A DNA stretch of 64,000 bases, taken from contig CM035232.1 in the NCBI GenBank assembly GCA_020226215.1, positions 12,622,316 to 12,686,315 of the forward strand, read 5' to 3'. The notes beneath the pieces were generated by a model. The model ran no database searches. It had not been told where the DNA came from and was given only the letters and a program-made list of their open reading frames with translations. Source of the DNA: Sindora glabra. Lineage: Eukaryota > Streptophyta > Magnoliopsida > Fabales > Fabaceae. The position numbers and the translations under genes are program-made. This document shows positions 13,086-26,243 of the stretch, piece after piece (position 1 is the first letter of the stretch; every line of letters begins with the position of its first letter).

Positions 13086-15260
13086 TTAACGTACTTTCAT
13101 CACTATAAAATACAATGATGTTAAACTTTTAAATTGTGATCATTTATTTAATATTATCCTTTTTAACTAGGAAACCATTTCCTTACATTTTTATGTATAA
13201 ATGTATTCTTTTTTTAAAAAAATACTCAAGTTTTTTTATATAATTGTGTTGCAATATTTGTATGCATTCCTAAAAAAAAGGGTTAATGTTATTATGTTTT
13301 ATAAGAGAGGAAATAATTTAAAAAATGTACAAATATATAACTTTTAAAAAATAAAAAATATTGAATGTAATTAAATCAAATTTCATGATAAATTAACATA
13401 ATTTATCTTTTTTTCTCTTATTTTTTGCATTATTCCATTATAATCTAGCTCTCACCAATATTAGCATTCCTCTTCATCTTCTTCTTCAAATTTTCCTTTT
13501 ATTAGCTCATGTTTTGGTGGCAAATTTGTATTATGCTCTGTGAGATGTGTGTAACTTGATAAAATTTTGAAGCCTAAAAATGTTAGAACTTTTTCTTGAC
13601 AAAATTAATTAATTAACGAATACACTAATAATATATAATATAATATAATTCAATACATACACCGTAATTCAAACGAAGAATTTTATAGAAAGGGGTGGAT
13701 TTATATTAAGTGCCATGAGGGCAATTGTCCATAGAAAACAAAAAAAAATTTCATCACTTGTATATTAATTATAATTATTGTCCCATAATTTTTGTTGTAT
13801 CATTAAAAGTTTTTGCTTTAAATGAAGGTGAAATATTTAAAAATTGACTTATTATACATGTCGATACATATAAATGTGAGATTGATAATTAAAATAATAT
13901 TTCATTTTTGTTTAGGTATTTATTTTTATAATAAATTAAAATTTTATTTTTTATATATATTATTCCCACAAACCAAATTTTTTGGATCCGTCACCATTTG
14001 TAAAAATACTTAATAATCTTTTTCAAGTTCTCTCAAGAAAAACATCTTTAATAAAAGATTACTCCATCATGTTCTTAAGTTATAATAATTGATAAGTATG
14101 TGATTGCATAATAAATAAGATAATTTATAATTTATTAATTTAGTTTATAAATTATGAGCTAATTTTTAGAGGCATTTTGTGCATTAAAAACTAGTAACTT
14201 GTAAGTTCTTATTTAGTAAATTTCTCAAAGAAGTTTATATTTTATAAGTTAATAATTTTTCAAATTTCTCATTTTTTAATTAAATGACAACTTATATTTT
14301 AATCATATAAATAAATATTTGGTATATCCTTATTTGTTTAATATAAATAAATATAAATAAGTAAATAAATGAATATGTGATATTATAAATATAATTATTT
14401 AAATTTTAGATTATTATATTATTATTTGAATAATAAATAAATAATATATAATATCATAAAAATAATTAATTAAATTTTAAATAATTATATTATTATTATC
14501 ATTTTAAATATTTTGATTATATTAATATAATTTAATTTTAAAATACATATGAATTAATTTAGTTAATACATCTATTTATATTTATATATTCTTTTATTTA
14601 TTTAATGATTAATTTTAACAAATACTTTTATTACAATCAACTAATTATCAATTAATATTTATAAATATCTAATTATTTGATAATTAATTTATTATATTAG
14701 TATTTAATTAATTTAATTAACTGATTATATTAGTTGATTGAATAATAATATTTAATAAAATTGATTATTTATAACTAATTATTTGTATGTAAAGACATAT
14801 AAAGGTAAGAATATAAGTATATTTTATAAGTTACTTAAATATTTTTTTATTTTAATATTTTATATTTTATATATTATTTAGTAAACTAAATTTTCTTATA
14901 AATAATATATTATTATAAGTTATCATATATTAAATATTTTTTAAATTAAATTAATATAATTTTTATGGTTATTATTTTTTTTAAAAATTAATAATTATAA
15001 TTATTTAATTTTTATATAAAAATATTATAATTTTTTATTTGAAGGACAATTATTTATGAAACAACTAATTCAAAATATTCATGGCAGTAGCGCTTTGAAA
15101 ATGACTGATTAGAAGCAATTAATTATTCAAATCAGCTAACTGTTAAATATTAAAAATAATTAATTTAACAAATTAATTAATTAATTTTAATCAAATTAAT
15201 CAAAAAATTATTTGAAAAGCTGTTTATCAAAATAAGGCCTCTGTAAGATTACCGACAGTT
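13086..15260. other. Very AT-rich spacer
   Basis: No gene is supported. 13086-13620 aligns with about 47710-48240 of the second unit, including TAGCTCATGTTTTG and AGCCTAAAAATGTTAGAA. The stretch 14090-15200 is extremely AT-rich with TAATTA-type runs and has no clear counterpart in the second unit. The 63-codon ORF at 13822-14013 is AT-driven and not accepted. Confidence 0.6.
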
Positions 15261-15650
15261 TCGCTAAACACAACCTAAATGGATAACGAAATCATTTGTC
15301 CACAGTTGCGAATTAGGAAACGTGCAACCACCTTTTTTCATTCTGGTAATAATATAGTGTAACCACTTTTGACAAGGCCTCTTCCCGTTCGACTGAGCTC
15401 TCCTACATGGGATCTTTCTTCCCTCCCTGCCATTGTGATTTACTGATTTCCATCTAGGCTTCTACGCTCCCCCCAAAGTAAATCAACATGACCCACTACC
15501 TCCGTTTCTCATTCCCCCTTGACAATTGCGAGCGATTGTTCCGGTTCACTGCATTGTATATTGACTTCTTCCTCCATAGCCTACTACGAAGTCAGTGCGT
15601 CGCTTGGTCTTCCTCCTGAATCCTACCATCACAGTCTGCTTATCTCCATA
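15261..15650 (+). promoter_or_regulatory. 5' flank / leader of PHD-1, conserved with PHD-2
   Basis: The stretch aligns closely with 48377-48713, starting at AACGAAATCATTTGTCCACA, and is markedly less AT-rich than the spacer to its left. It directly precedes the shared start codon. It probably holds the promoter and 5' UTR; no individual element can be named. Confidence 0.5.
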
Positions 15651-17900
15651 ATGCAGCTAGCAGGTGACCCTGACAAAGTAATGCACTCCGTTAATCCCTA
15701 AATATATTATTTCCAGCGTAGTCTGGTCAGAGATTGAGTGTTTTCGTGGTTAAATTATTAATTTTGTTTTGAAATGTGTATTTTTTATAAGATTTGTCTT
15801 GAAATTTGAACATAAATATTTCAACCGGTAAAACACCAAACCCTTTAGAGATTGAGCTTTCCTGCGGAATTACTCTTTTTTTTCATCTTCTATGGTCGGA
15901 TTGGCTCATTTGTTTATGAATATGTTGTTTCTATAGTCATGTGCGTTCTATAAAATTCTTGTTTGGACTCAAAGCAATTAAGATTACTTGGCATGACGGC
16001 ATCCGTTGTTGGACGTTAGCAAATCGGCACATGGAAGTCCTTCTTTTCTCTGTTTCACTTCGTTTACTTATTTGGTGTGGGCATGTGGTTGGTAGAGCTT
16101 GGATGGGTTACTATTGCATTTGCCGGCTTTGTTAATTAAACGTCCTTTCTTTGAGAAAGTTTCATTTTTTACTAAATGGTGATTTAAATTAGTAGGGAAA
16201 TGCGTTTTTCAAGATTAGTTATTGCTGAAAAGCGTGTGTTTATTGGCAGAGTTTTTCTACTTCACAAGTTTTTGTCCGAGAAATAATATGTTTTGTTAAG
16301 ACAGTTTCTTGTTTCTAGAAAAGGTAGAAAGAGAAACAAGCAAAAAAAAAAGATCCTCAATCAAATGAAAGCCTTCATGCTGAAAAAGTCAAATACTTTA
16401 TTATCCCATGTGGTAGTCCTTCTTTTAGACCCGCCTATTATTTGTTGGAAGCAAGCTTCGGATCTGTGGAGGATCAGGGCTCAAGTATTGCAGTGCATTA
16501 GTATAAGATGTGTTGGTGACCTTTTGTTTTTCATAGGTATACCTTGGATGAGGTACGCATGCATCATGCATGGTTGGAGAAACTTACTGCAGTCCCAGAA
16601 TTCTTAAAAAACCAATCCAGCAAAGTTGATGCTCTGCTTTGTTTAATTCATTAAATGAGTATAGTCTTAAATTACATTTTAGAAAAAGGTTGGAATTGGA
16701 CATATGTATTAATTCTCTTGTAGAAGAAATTAAGATTGAGTTAAATCATAACATTGAGGAGTATTCCTCTTCAAATTAGTAAAGAATTTCCTTCATTTCC
16801 ATACACACGCACACATAGACAGATATTGTCATGAATCATGATTAATGATGATGTTACCACGAAGATTTTCTGTATCTTCTTGTAAGAACATCCTTTGCAT
16901 GATCACAAAGATCTGGTTTCCCTTGTGTCTGTTTGACTCATAACAAGAATGTGCTTGTTAGGACTATGTTTTCCTTTCCATTTTACTTTCGTAATGGCTT
17001 TTTATTTCAAATTAAGTTTAGGTTTGATCATGTCTTAGTGGTTGTCATTTCTTCTGTTCATTTGTCTTTATTTAACTTGTAATATATAATAACTCGTTTA
17101 CTCCTTGCATTATGACAATCATGTTGTATGCTTCAGGTTGAGTATTGCTAAAAGATATTTGTCTATTGGATCTTTACCCTCTTAGCCAAAGACATAAAAG
17201 GAAAAGCAGACGCATTGCTAATATATGTTGACCTTGCTGATTGTGTGTCATTGCAGGTTGAACCCTGTGATATATGTGGCGATGTTGGTTACCCTGAAGT
17301 TATTGCTACTTGCTCTAAATGCAACATAACTCGTGAACATGCGTAATGATCTCCCAATGCTTTCCCTTTTTACTCTGTTTTTTTGCCTCTGATTCTCTGC
17401 TTATTTATGTGGGAATTCCTTTTTCAGTTTATTACCTAAATGTAAACCTTGTAAATATAACATTTATGGAAAGTAATATATCTTATATTGAGTTTGCTTA
17501 GCTTTCCATAAATAAGCAAGACCAGACTTGGCTACTGAAACCAGAGGGAAAGTACCGGATGTATTCCCATATGCTGGGAACCTTAAGAATCTATATTCAG
17601 GCCATCTTTCCCCATTTTATGTGTTCTATCACTTTTGAAGCTTGACTTGAATGGCTAGATCTGCACCTAGGATATCTTTACTTTGTCTTTTGCTGAACAG
17701 ACTTTTCAGTGCCTTTACTTAATCATTTTCTAAACCTATGCATTTCTCTCTTGTTTTAGTTACTGCATGCGAGTTTATCTCAAGGAGGTTCCTGAAGACT
17801 GGTTCTGTGAATTTTGTGAATCTGGTCATGACACAATTTCTCCAAAGTCTGGCGGAAACAAGAATATTTCAAGAGTTCATAGATCAGATGCATCTGAGGT

Positions 17901-18170
17901 TGTTAAAATATATTAGAAAATTATCCTTATTGATTATGACTTATTCTAAATTATATTATAAGTCATTTTGATTGATTGAGGTATGCTTGTCGTGCAACTA
18001 AAGCAAGGGGTATTGGAGTTTTATATTCTTTAAGAGCTTTATATAAATAGGCATTAGTTTAAGTCTTTTATTGTATTCAGCCTATATATTATTCAATAAT
18101 ATTATTAGAGATCCCTTCTAGCCTTTTCTACTGCTCCCTTTTTCTCTAAACCCTAATTAAACTTTCAACA
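17901..18170 (+). repeat. 5' LTR of the element in PHD-1
   Basis: Starts TGTTAAAATATATTAG and ends ACTTTCAACA. It contains a TATAAATAGGCATTAG promoter-like stretch and aligns along its whole length with 22684-22965. Confidence 0.85.
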
Positions 18171-21100
18171 TGCGGATGAATTCTAAGTTGTCAAAATCCT
18201 CTCCAGAACAGAAATCCTTGACACTTGATGCGATAAATATCAACAAGTCTATTTAGCTACCATCCAATCCACTCTGAGTGTTGGAATCATATTTGTTACT
18301 ATCTTCCCAAACATGCCTCTAAGAGACCTCACTCTTCCTACTTTCTTAAAAGTGCAAGTTTAACTCATAGGCTACCCAATATCCCATGAAGCTTATGCTG
18401 CCACTCTTCACATCTAGTTTGCCTATTGTCTACAAACCCATTCGATAGACCTAGCCTACCCAAGAGAGAATGAAGATTCTTTCTACATTATCATTGAGCC
18501 AAACTAGGACCCAACTTGTTATTTTGTGCCTAAACAAGTCTCTCACGAAGATCTATTAAAGCTTCTTCTAGACAAGTGGGTTACTCACTATGACAAAATT
18601 CTAATCATCAAAAGAGCCTTTCCGAATTACAGAACCATCCTTCAAAACTAATGAGGATGGATCTACAAAGATAATCTCTGCAAAACAGGCTGCATTACAA
18701 ACAAAATCGGTTGCACAAGGAGACACTATGATGCTCATAGATAGTGTGTTAAAAGTTCCAATTTTTGCCTTTAATTTTGAAGGCCAACCATCTATGAAGC
18801 CACTATTGGTAAAGGACATAAATGGTATGATCCTGCATATACATGTAGAGATTGCTTAAGCTGGAGTGATGATGAAGATGATAAACCAAGTTCCTGAAGG
18901 AGGAATAAAAGGAAAGGTTCTCAGCAGCTTTACAATGAACCAAAGTATGAATCGCCTCCTGTCTGTATGCTACAAGGAGATAATGATGGATGGGAAATGG
19001 ATAAAGATTTTCCTTCTCTCCAGTTTACTTCAAAACAAGAGCTGATGTAGCATAACTGGAAAATCAAAGGTCATCTTGTCCAACAATTAGACGGAAGCCA
19101 AAAAGCTGAATCCTCAGCTGTGGAGCAAACTCTTAACCGGCAATTTGAAAAAGCAGTGTTACAAAATAAGTTATTACATCAGATTGCAATTTCTCAGCAA
19201 GAAAATTGTTAAGAAGATTGATGCTCAGCAAAGCTTTACCAATGAGATAATAACAAAGCTAGAAGCAAATATTCAATCCCTTCTCCAAGAACTTATGGCC
19301 TTAGTTGCAGAAGGAAAATTTGCAGCCATAGCACAAAAGGAGATTGAAATGAAAATCCTTAAAAACCAATTAAACTCCATGCTCTCACCACATTTTGGAA
19401 CTATGCAACCATTAGGTTCAAGTTTGCCTCCTACAGCCCAACCTCTCATTGTAACAAAAGGACCTTATAATGCTGTTGCCTTCCTTCCTCCTAAACTATT
19501 GAATCCTACACCTCTTCCTCCACCTCCGATAAAAAAAACCTAACCTAAAGACAAAAATCCTATAACAGTTCTTGAAGACAACCAATTGATAAACTTCCTT
19601 GAAAAAATGACAAAAGAATCTAAGGAGTCGTTTTCTCCAAAATCCCTTTTGGAACCTCTAATCTTTATGGAAAGAGAAGAACATTCGGGAGTATATGAAC
19701 AACATGAAGATGAGATGGATATGGGGAATAGTTCTTCAACCAAAGAACCTTTTCCTAATTTTGTTAAAGGCTTCACACTAGATGATGTCGCACTCTTGGA
19801 TGATTGCTATTCAATTAGAACGAAAATGTCCCCTAAGTTAGCTCTTTATAGCTTTTGCATCAAGGTTGCGAAGGATGAGAGAAGGATGAGAGACTACTGG
19901 ATGAATTTAGGAGAATATCTTTAGATGATTTATTACAACTCCAATAGCATTGATGAATTTCTTGGAAAATTGCATCAAGAATTTTTAGGAGCTACTCTAG
20001 ATTTCAAAGCAAAAGCTAGGAAGGAATTCATGCAAATGAAATGTGTTTCTTTCAAAAGGAAGCATCTTTAGCAACATTTTCATGCCATGTCAAAAAAGTA
20101 TTGTCAAATTCGTAGGATTGATAAAGTAAGGTTGAAGTATGTATTATAACAATCATTCTCAAAATCTCTTGGTAAACAAGCAGAAGTTCTTCTGAAAAAC
20201 CAAGGCTTTGCCATGCCTCATGCTTCCTTAGGCACTCTATATCAAGCGGTTGTAGCTGGTCTAGATTACCTTTGTGAACAAAGAACCTTTTTCAAATAGT
20301 TCAACAGTTTAAAGTTAGGACTAACTTGTGGAAGGTCAAAACTCATTATTGGCTGTGGAAGCTTCAAAAAGAAAGGAAAGAAATTCAAACAGCAAAAAAC
20401 AAAAGCATGCTTTTTCAAAAAAAAAAAAAAATCAGGAAAAATTCTGGAGATAAATGTTTTATTTGCAAGAAAAAAGTTCATTTTGCTAAAAAAAAGTCCA
20501 AAGAAAGCCATACAGCAAGCTGTTCTTGAACAATTCTGCAATGACAAAGATGACCTTGATTCGATTTATGAAGAAGAAGAAGCCTTTTCTTGAGAAACTG
20601 TTTTTTGCATCAGAGAAGATACTGAAACAAGTGATTTTGAATCTGAAGAATTTTTTGATATGAAGAATCTTGCCCAATGATGCAATCTGTTTCTTTGGCA
20701 AATGCTACTGCAATGGTGCCCCTTATTAAAGCCTTTATAATGCCTAACAAATATGACCAGCCAACTAAGGTCGTTGTCTTTCTTGCTACCGATGCATCTT
20801 GCTCAATAATCAATCTAGATGTCTTACCATTGAACCACTAGCAGAAAATTCACAAAGTCTTTAGAATAGTCGATGGAGAAATTATGACTATATCTAAAAT
20901 ATCCAAAACTGTCAAATTAGGAGAGATGTCCTAGGAGATCAAGCACAAGTTTTATGGTTTAACAAGACCTAGGAGAGATGTCCTAGTAGGGTTCAATCTT
21001 ATCAATCAAATTCTAGAAGATAAGATCAAAATAGAATCGGAAGGACTTTGTTGGAAAAATCATTTTCGACCTTGGACAAAAATTCCTGATTTGTTCTCTT

Positions 21101-22283
21101 GTACTGATGATATTACTCAATTGGCTAAGGAAATAATCAGCAATCTTGTGTAGAAAGTCATGCTAAATTTCTTGAGAAATGTTCAAAGCCTTTGTGGTTC
21201 AATGAGGATATCTTCATCAAGTTACCCTCCAAGAAGAATGAAGATATTAATCCTACTAAAGTTACACACTTTGGAATGGATCCTGACCATCAAAAATTGG
21301 CTGAGGAGGAATTGATGCAGTTGAAACAATAAGGGATCATTGAAGATGCCAAATCTCCATGGGCATCTCAAGCTTTTTATGTTAATAAAAGATTAAAACA
21401 AGCTTGGGCTAAACTTAGGCTAATAATTGATTACAAGCCTCTCAATTTGTTCCTTGCAGATGTCAAGTTCCCTTTTCCCAGAGGGGAAGTACTATTATAA
21501 AAGCTCCTAGATGCAAAAATCTTCTCAAAGTTTGATCTAAAGGAAAGATTCTAGCAACTTATAATTCATCCAGAAGAAAAGTATGAGGCCACCTTTTATA
21601 TTCCGAATTTCCATTACTAATGTATGGTCATGCCATTCAGATTTAAAAATGCCCCATTAGAATTTCAAAAAACCATGATAAAAATATTTGAACCAATCCT
21701 TCATATTGCCCTTGTTTACATTGATGATATTTTATTATTCTCCTCTAGTCCAAAAGAACATTTAGCCCTCCTTCAACAATTCTATAGTCTTGTCAAAAGG
21801 TATGGAATCATGTTGTTACAAAAGAAGATAATAGCTCAATCATCCATTGACTTCCTTAGGCTTGTAATCAAAGATGACCAAATCTGTCTGTAGCCTCACA
21901 TTTTTTGCAAAAATTCAAGAATTCCTTGATGGACCATTAAACACCAAATAGCTCCAACAATTTTTAGGCCTTGTCAACTACATGAAAGACTTCAAACATA
22001 TGGTCATGAATCTTGGGTTGAACCCTTGGGGATTTGTATTGTACAATAATTTGTTGTCCCTAATGATGGCTCCAATATTTTGGTTTATGGTGGGAGAGAA
22101 TGTTAAAGTCTTTACTGCTCTAAAATCAAACTTAGGGAATTTCTTTGAACCTATAGCATTATTGTTCTCTGCTGGTTTCTGCTGTTTCCTCTTTTTCTGT
22201 CTCATCAGCTTCATCCATCATGTGACATTCCTCTGTTACCTTATATTGTCATATTACATCCTCTATTGTAGCAGTTCTCTTTT

Positions 22284-22510
22284 GTGCTGACAATTATTTT
22301 GGCTATATTGTCTGCTGATGTTTCTTCTGGCAACACTTCTTTTTTGCCAATAGTCATTGTGGCTGTTTTGTGCGTTGATGCTCTTTCCAACAGCATTTCT
22401 CTTTTTGCCAATGGTTGTTTTGGCTATTTTATGCACCGTGTTTATTCCAACAACATTTCTTTTTTGCCAACAATTTTTCTGGCAGTACTTTTCTGCCGAT
22501 AATCATTTTG
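22284..22510 (+). repeat. About 60-bp tandem repeat upstream of the 3' LTR
   Basis: Three to four imperfect units share CAACA-CATTTCTTTTTTGCCAA and TTTTGGCTATTTT-like phrases; the CAACA starts fall at 22331, 22388 and 22448. The several overlapping ORFs here are products of the repeat, not genes. Confidence 0.7.
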
Positions 22511-22683
22511 GCAATTATGAGATTGCTTTGCATTCTAGGGGAGTTATTAGCATGTTGTGTTTGTTGCAAGCAGTTCAAAGATTCATCAAGTTTTCTTTTT
22601 TATGTTTTATTGCATTTTATTTTTAAGGGGTTCTAATGTATGTTCCAAGCCTAAGCTTATCTAAGCTTAAGCTTGAGAGGGAG

Positions 22684-22965
22684 TATTCAAATATATTAGG
22701 CAATTATCCTTATTGATTATGATTTATTCTATATTATATTATATTGTATTATAAGTGATTATGATTGATTTAGGTTTGCTTGTGTTGCATCCAAAATTAA
22801 GGGTATTAAGAGTCTTTATATTCCTTAAGAGCTCTATATAAATAAGCATTAGGTTAAGCCTTTTATTGTATTCACCCTATATATCATTCAATAATATTAT
22901 CAGAGCTCCTTTCTAACCTTTTTTACTTCTCCCTTTTTCTCCAAACCCTAACTAATCTTTCAACA
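22684..22965 (+). repeat. 3' LTR of the element in PHD-1
   Basis: Begins TATTCAAATATATTAGG after a purine-rich GAGAGGGAG tract and ends CTTTCAACA. Substitutions and small indels against the 5' LTR indicate an old insertion. Confidence 0.85.
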
Positions 22966-23022
22966 ATTATTTGCAATGAATTTGTGGATGTGACCACTTA
23001 ATGCAAAGGGCATTTGGAATCT

Positions 23023-24728
23023 CTTAAGAGGTCATCAGAAGTTGACTCCTATGCCTTTGGTATCTCTCTGAAGGATAAAAATATTTTAGTGCATTTAGAT
23101 GAGCTGATGAAGCAAGTAAAGGCTCATAGTCCTTATGCCATTTCAGATAATGATTTGAACATGTTGAAAGAGGAATTGATGCATCATCCTCAGCTTCTTC
23201 TTCCTCCAACAGTAAAAAGGCATGGTTTTATGCCATTGGCTATACTAAATTGGCTTAGTTTTTGTGAACTTGGAAAGAAAAAACAACAGTCTCATGTTCT
23301 GTTAAGGAGTTTGATGACTTTAAAGAAGATGTTGTGACTTTGTCTGAATTCTTCAAGGGGGATGTCATCCTTACAGCAGTGGAGCGTGCTTCTGCCTTTG
23401 TGAATTTGGAGTGCAACAAGGTGAAAAAGTAATTGCACATTTTGGAGGCTTACCATAAGCAAGTCGCATAGCATCAGGAAGTTGTTTCTTCCCATATTGC
23501 AAGTTTAAAGGCTAAATTAGAATTATATTGTAATATGACTGATCCTCTTGTCATTTTTTGTAATAATGGATGTACTTTACTTTTTTGCATTTATGTTCCT
23601 CGGGAATGTTTGTTGTCTTAATAATGCTTGGCTTTCCTAACCACTTCCACTAATCTTGCATTAATAAGATGCCATTTGAGTCCTGAGGAGGAGTGTTACT
23701 TTTGCAGCTATGCCTATAAATTCTCACTCTTCTTATTGTGTCTTCTTCACTCATCTCTTGCTGATCAACTTATTGTGTTTCTTATCTTTTTCTGCATTTT
23801 CTTTCTTTACCATGGATCATTCAAGTAGCTCAAGCAGTGATTCATACCTTGGTATGTATTCTGAGGTGATTCCAGGGTGACATCTAACGAGAATGTTGCT
23901 GAAAACTCCATTACTATTTGGGTTTTTATGAAGGCCCTTACTTCAGGAGGGTTGATCTTGAGTCTATGTAGGTTATGGTGCAGAATCCTGCAACTAACAT
24001 GGAGTAGCTCATCTATGATCTTGGGGTAGCTTGGTGAGAACTTAAGCCTTACCATCACTATTTTGCTTGCAACACCTATGTCCTTTTTTCAAGATTAAGC
24101 TACTATCCATCATTCCTCCTTTCATCTGCCATATTTTAGACATTCTTCCATGGCCTTTCCTAGGTGTTCCTTTTTACCTGCCTTCTCCCAGATAGGCAGT
24201 TACATACCTGGATCCTAATAACTTAGTCTACATTGTTGCCAAAGACACATGGTGGAAGCACATGCAACTCCAAACTTGTCAAATGAGGGTTAAACCTACA
24301 GCCTTGGAGTATTCCAGTGGTTGGCCTTGCCTCTATCTTTTGGAAGTGAGAGCCTCATTCTTTTCTTTACTTAGAAGCGAGGATCTAATGTCATAACGAG
24401 GTCATATTTGGGCAAACTAGTGTTAGGTTGAGGTTTAATTTTCTGCCAGGGGCTCCTAGGTCCATGGGTGTTGACCTTTTTGCTGCTAATGTTGGAGTCT
24501 TTAATGTCCAAGGGATGTTACATCCTATGTTTTGATATCTTTTGGATACATTCCTATAGCGGCACCATATCCATGTTTTGTTCTTGACCAAGGCATGCTT
24601 GGACAAAGAGCAAGTTGGGGCTATTCAACTTCTCTCGACTTTACTAAAGTACAAATGACTAACACCTAGCTCCATGCTGGATGGGTTTGGGTGGCCTAGA
24701 ATTGCAGGGAAGTTTATTCGGTAGTTCA
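23023..24728 (+). other. Unrecognised degenerate coding-like segment (probable transposon debris)
   Basis: Immediately after the PHD exon stub, a 107-codon frame (23014-23337) has a hydrophilic helix-rich composition. A later ATG at 23812 opens MDHSSSSSDSYLGMYSEV before breaking. Further short frames near 24240-24610 look coding-derived but are full of stops. I do not recognise a family; gag-like or transposase-like origin is a guess. The Copia derivative at 24729 inserted into it. Confidence 0.35.
24724..24728. repeat. Target-site duplication, left (GTTCA)
   Basis: GTTCA directly precedes the 5' LTR and recurs at 26514-26518 directly after the 3' LTR: a perfect 5-bp duplication. Confidence 0.9.
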
Positions 24729-24997
24729 TGTTGAGATTATATGCCTTTTTTATGTTGAGATCATATGCCTTTTTAGGAAATAATTATTGTATACCTTTTT
24801 TAGGAAATCATTCTAGAATGATTCTAGATTGATTATGTAAATATTAAAAAGTTATTTTAGGTTGATATTTTTCCTTTTCTAGCTTGATTAGGATTATAAT
24901 TAGTATCATAGATTTTATTGTAATGATTACAACTTTTGTATATAAATAGATTTTCTAGCTGTGGCTAATTGCTTAAGCCATTTTCAACGATTCAAGT
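24729..24997 (+). repeat. 5' LTR of the Copia derivative
   Basis: Begins TGTTGAGATTATATGCC, repeats a near-identical 24-bp piece at its start, and ends before the primer site at 24998. Matches 26244-26513. Confidence 0.88.
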
Positions 24998-26243
24998 TGG
25001 TATCAAAGCGATCTTTCATTAAATATAACCATGAACATTGAGAGTAGTGATCAATAAATATAATAAAATATTGAAAACCCAAAGTTGAAGTAATACAACT
25101 TGGACTCCAAATATCAGAATGAATGACAGAAAATAATGACTCAGCTTTATTGTGGGTTCTACTAGGAAATGAGCTTCGTACATGCTTACCAAGTTGACAA
25201 AACTCACATTCTAAAGACTCTAAAGTGAAGCTAATCACTCTATTTTTTATCGCTCTTTTATTTCTGGTCAAATATATTTAATTGTTTATATTGATGACAT
25301 AGTGATTATAAAAGATGATCACAAGGGCATTGACTAACTTAAACAACATATGTCTCATCACTTCCAGACTAAAGATTTTGGGAAACTTCGTTACTTTCTT
25401 GGCATTGAGGTAGTACAATTTTGATCCGGTATCTCTGTTTGTCAAAGAAAATATGCTCTTTATATAATAAATGGGACAAGTATGATGAAGTGCAAGCCAA
25501 TTGACACACCTATGGATCCAAATATAAAATTTCTGCCAAATCAAGGGAAGCCTTTTTCAGATCCAAGAAAATATCGAAGGGTTGTTGGAAAATTGAATTT
25601 TGTTACAATTACTCGACCTGATATCTCATTTGCTGTAAGTGTAGCAAGTCAATTTCTCAACTCTCCCTGTGAAGTTCATTGAGATGCTATTATGCGAATT
25701 CTCAGATACATTAAGGGGAGTCCAGGAAAAGGATTATTATATGAGAGTCGAGGCCATACTCAAATTGTTGGGTATTCTGATGCAGATTGGGTTGGGTCTC
25801 CAAGTGATTGACAATTCAATTCTAGATATTGTATTCTCTTTGGAGGAAATCTTATTTCATGGAAGAGCAAAAAGCAAAATGTGGTGGCAAGATCAAGTGC
25901 AAAAGTAGAGTATCAAGTTATAGCATTAGCTACATGTGAACTTAAATGGTTGAAACAATTGTTACAAGAACTCAAATTATATCAATCAAGTCCTATGGAA
26001 CTTGCATGTGATAATCAGGCCGCATTGCATATTGCCTCAAACCCAGTTTTTCATGAGAGGATTAAGCATATTGAACTTGACTACCACTTCATCCGAGAAA
26101 AGATAACTTCAAAAGAAACCAATACTGTTTTTGTGAACTCTAATGATCAAATATTTTTACAAAGTCTCTTCGAAGATCAAGAATTGAGTATATATGTAAC
26201 AAGTTGGGTGCATTTGATATATATGCTCCAACTTGAGGGGGAG

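Larger units (their letters stand above)
17901..22965 (+). mobile_element. LTR retroelement inserted in PHD-1 exon 3
   Basis: Two LTRs of about 270 and 282 bp (17901-18170 and 22684-22965) bound a 4.5-kb interior with coding remnants on the plus strand. In order: a segment at about 18240-18590 recalling the N-terminal movement-protein-like part of caulimovirid-type polyproteins (tentative); a coiled-coil-like frame 19145-19543; a gag-like region 19920-20590 with a CCHC knuckle whose last Cys is replaced by Lys (about 20455-20505); a decayed aspartic-protease motif near 20782; and reverse transcriptase at about 21240-21890 with YIDDILLF at 21718-21741. Stops break every region, so it is inactive. 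RT type fits the Ty3/Gypsy-Caulimoviridae branch. The usual tRNA-Met primer site is not visible after the first LTR, and no clean target duplication was found. Confidence 0.75.
15651..23022 (+). pseudogene. PHD-1: truncated copy of the PHD-finger (AIPP2-like) gene
   Basis: Exons match the complete gene PHD-2 at 48714: exon 1 15651-15677 (27 nt), exon 2 17257-17342 (86 nt) and exon 3 from 17760. Together they encode the start and a full PHD finger with all eight C4HC3 ligands. Exon 3 is interrupted at about 17900 by an LTR element and resumes at about 22966 for only 57 bp; there an in-frame TAA replaces a CGA codon of PHD-2. Similarity stops at 23022, so the rest of exon 3 and exons 4-8 are absent. 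It cannot make the full protein; at most a short PHD-only product ending in the LTR is possible. It is the inner, broken copy left by the tandem duplication. Confidence 0.85.

Noticed and set aside
15519..16607. Three plus-strand ORFs in the PHD-1 intron 1 and leader
   Set aside because: They fall in the intron or leader defined by comparison with PHD-2 and are not conserved as frames there.
22284..22636. Four overlapping hydrophobic ORFs that look membrane-like
   Set aside because: They are different frames of a 60-bp tandem repeat within a dead retroelement.
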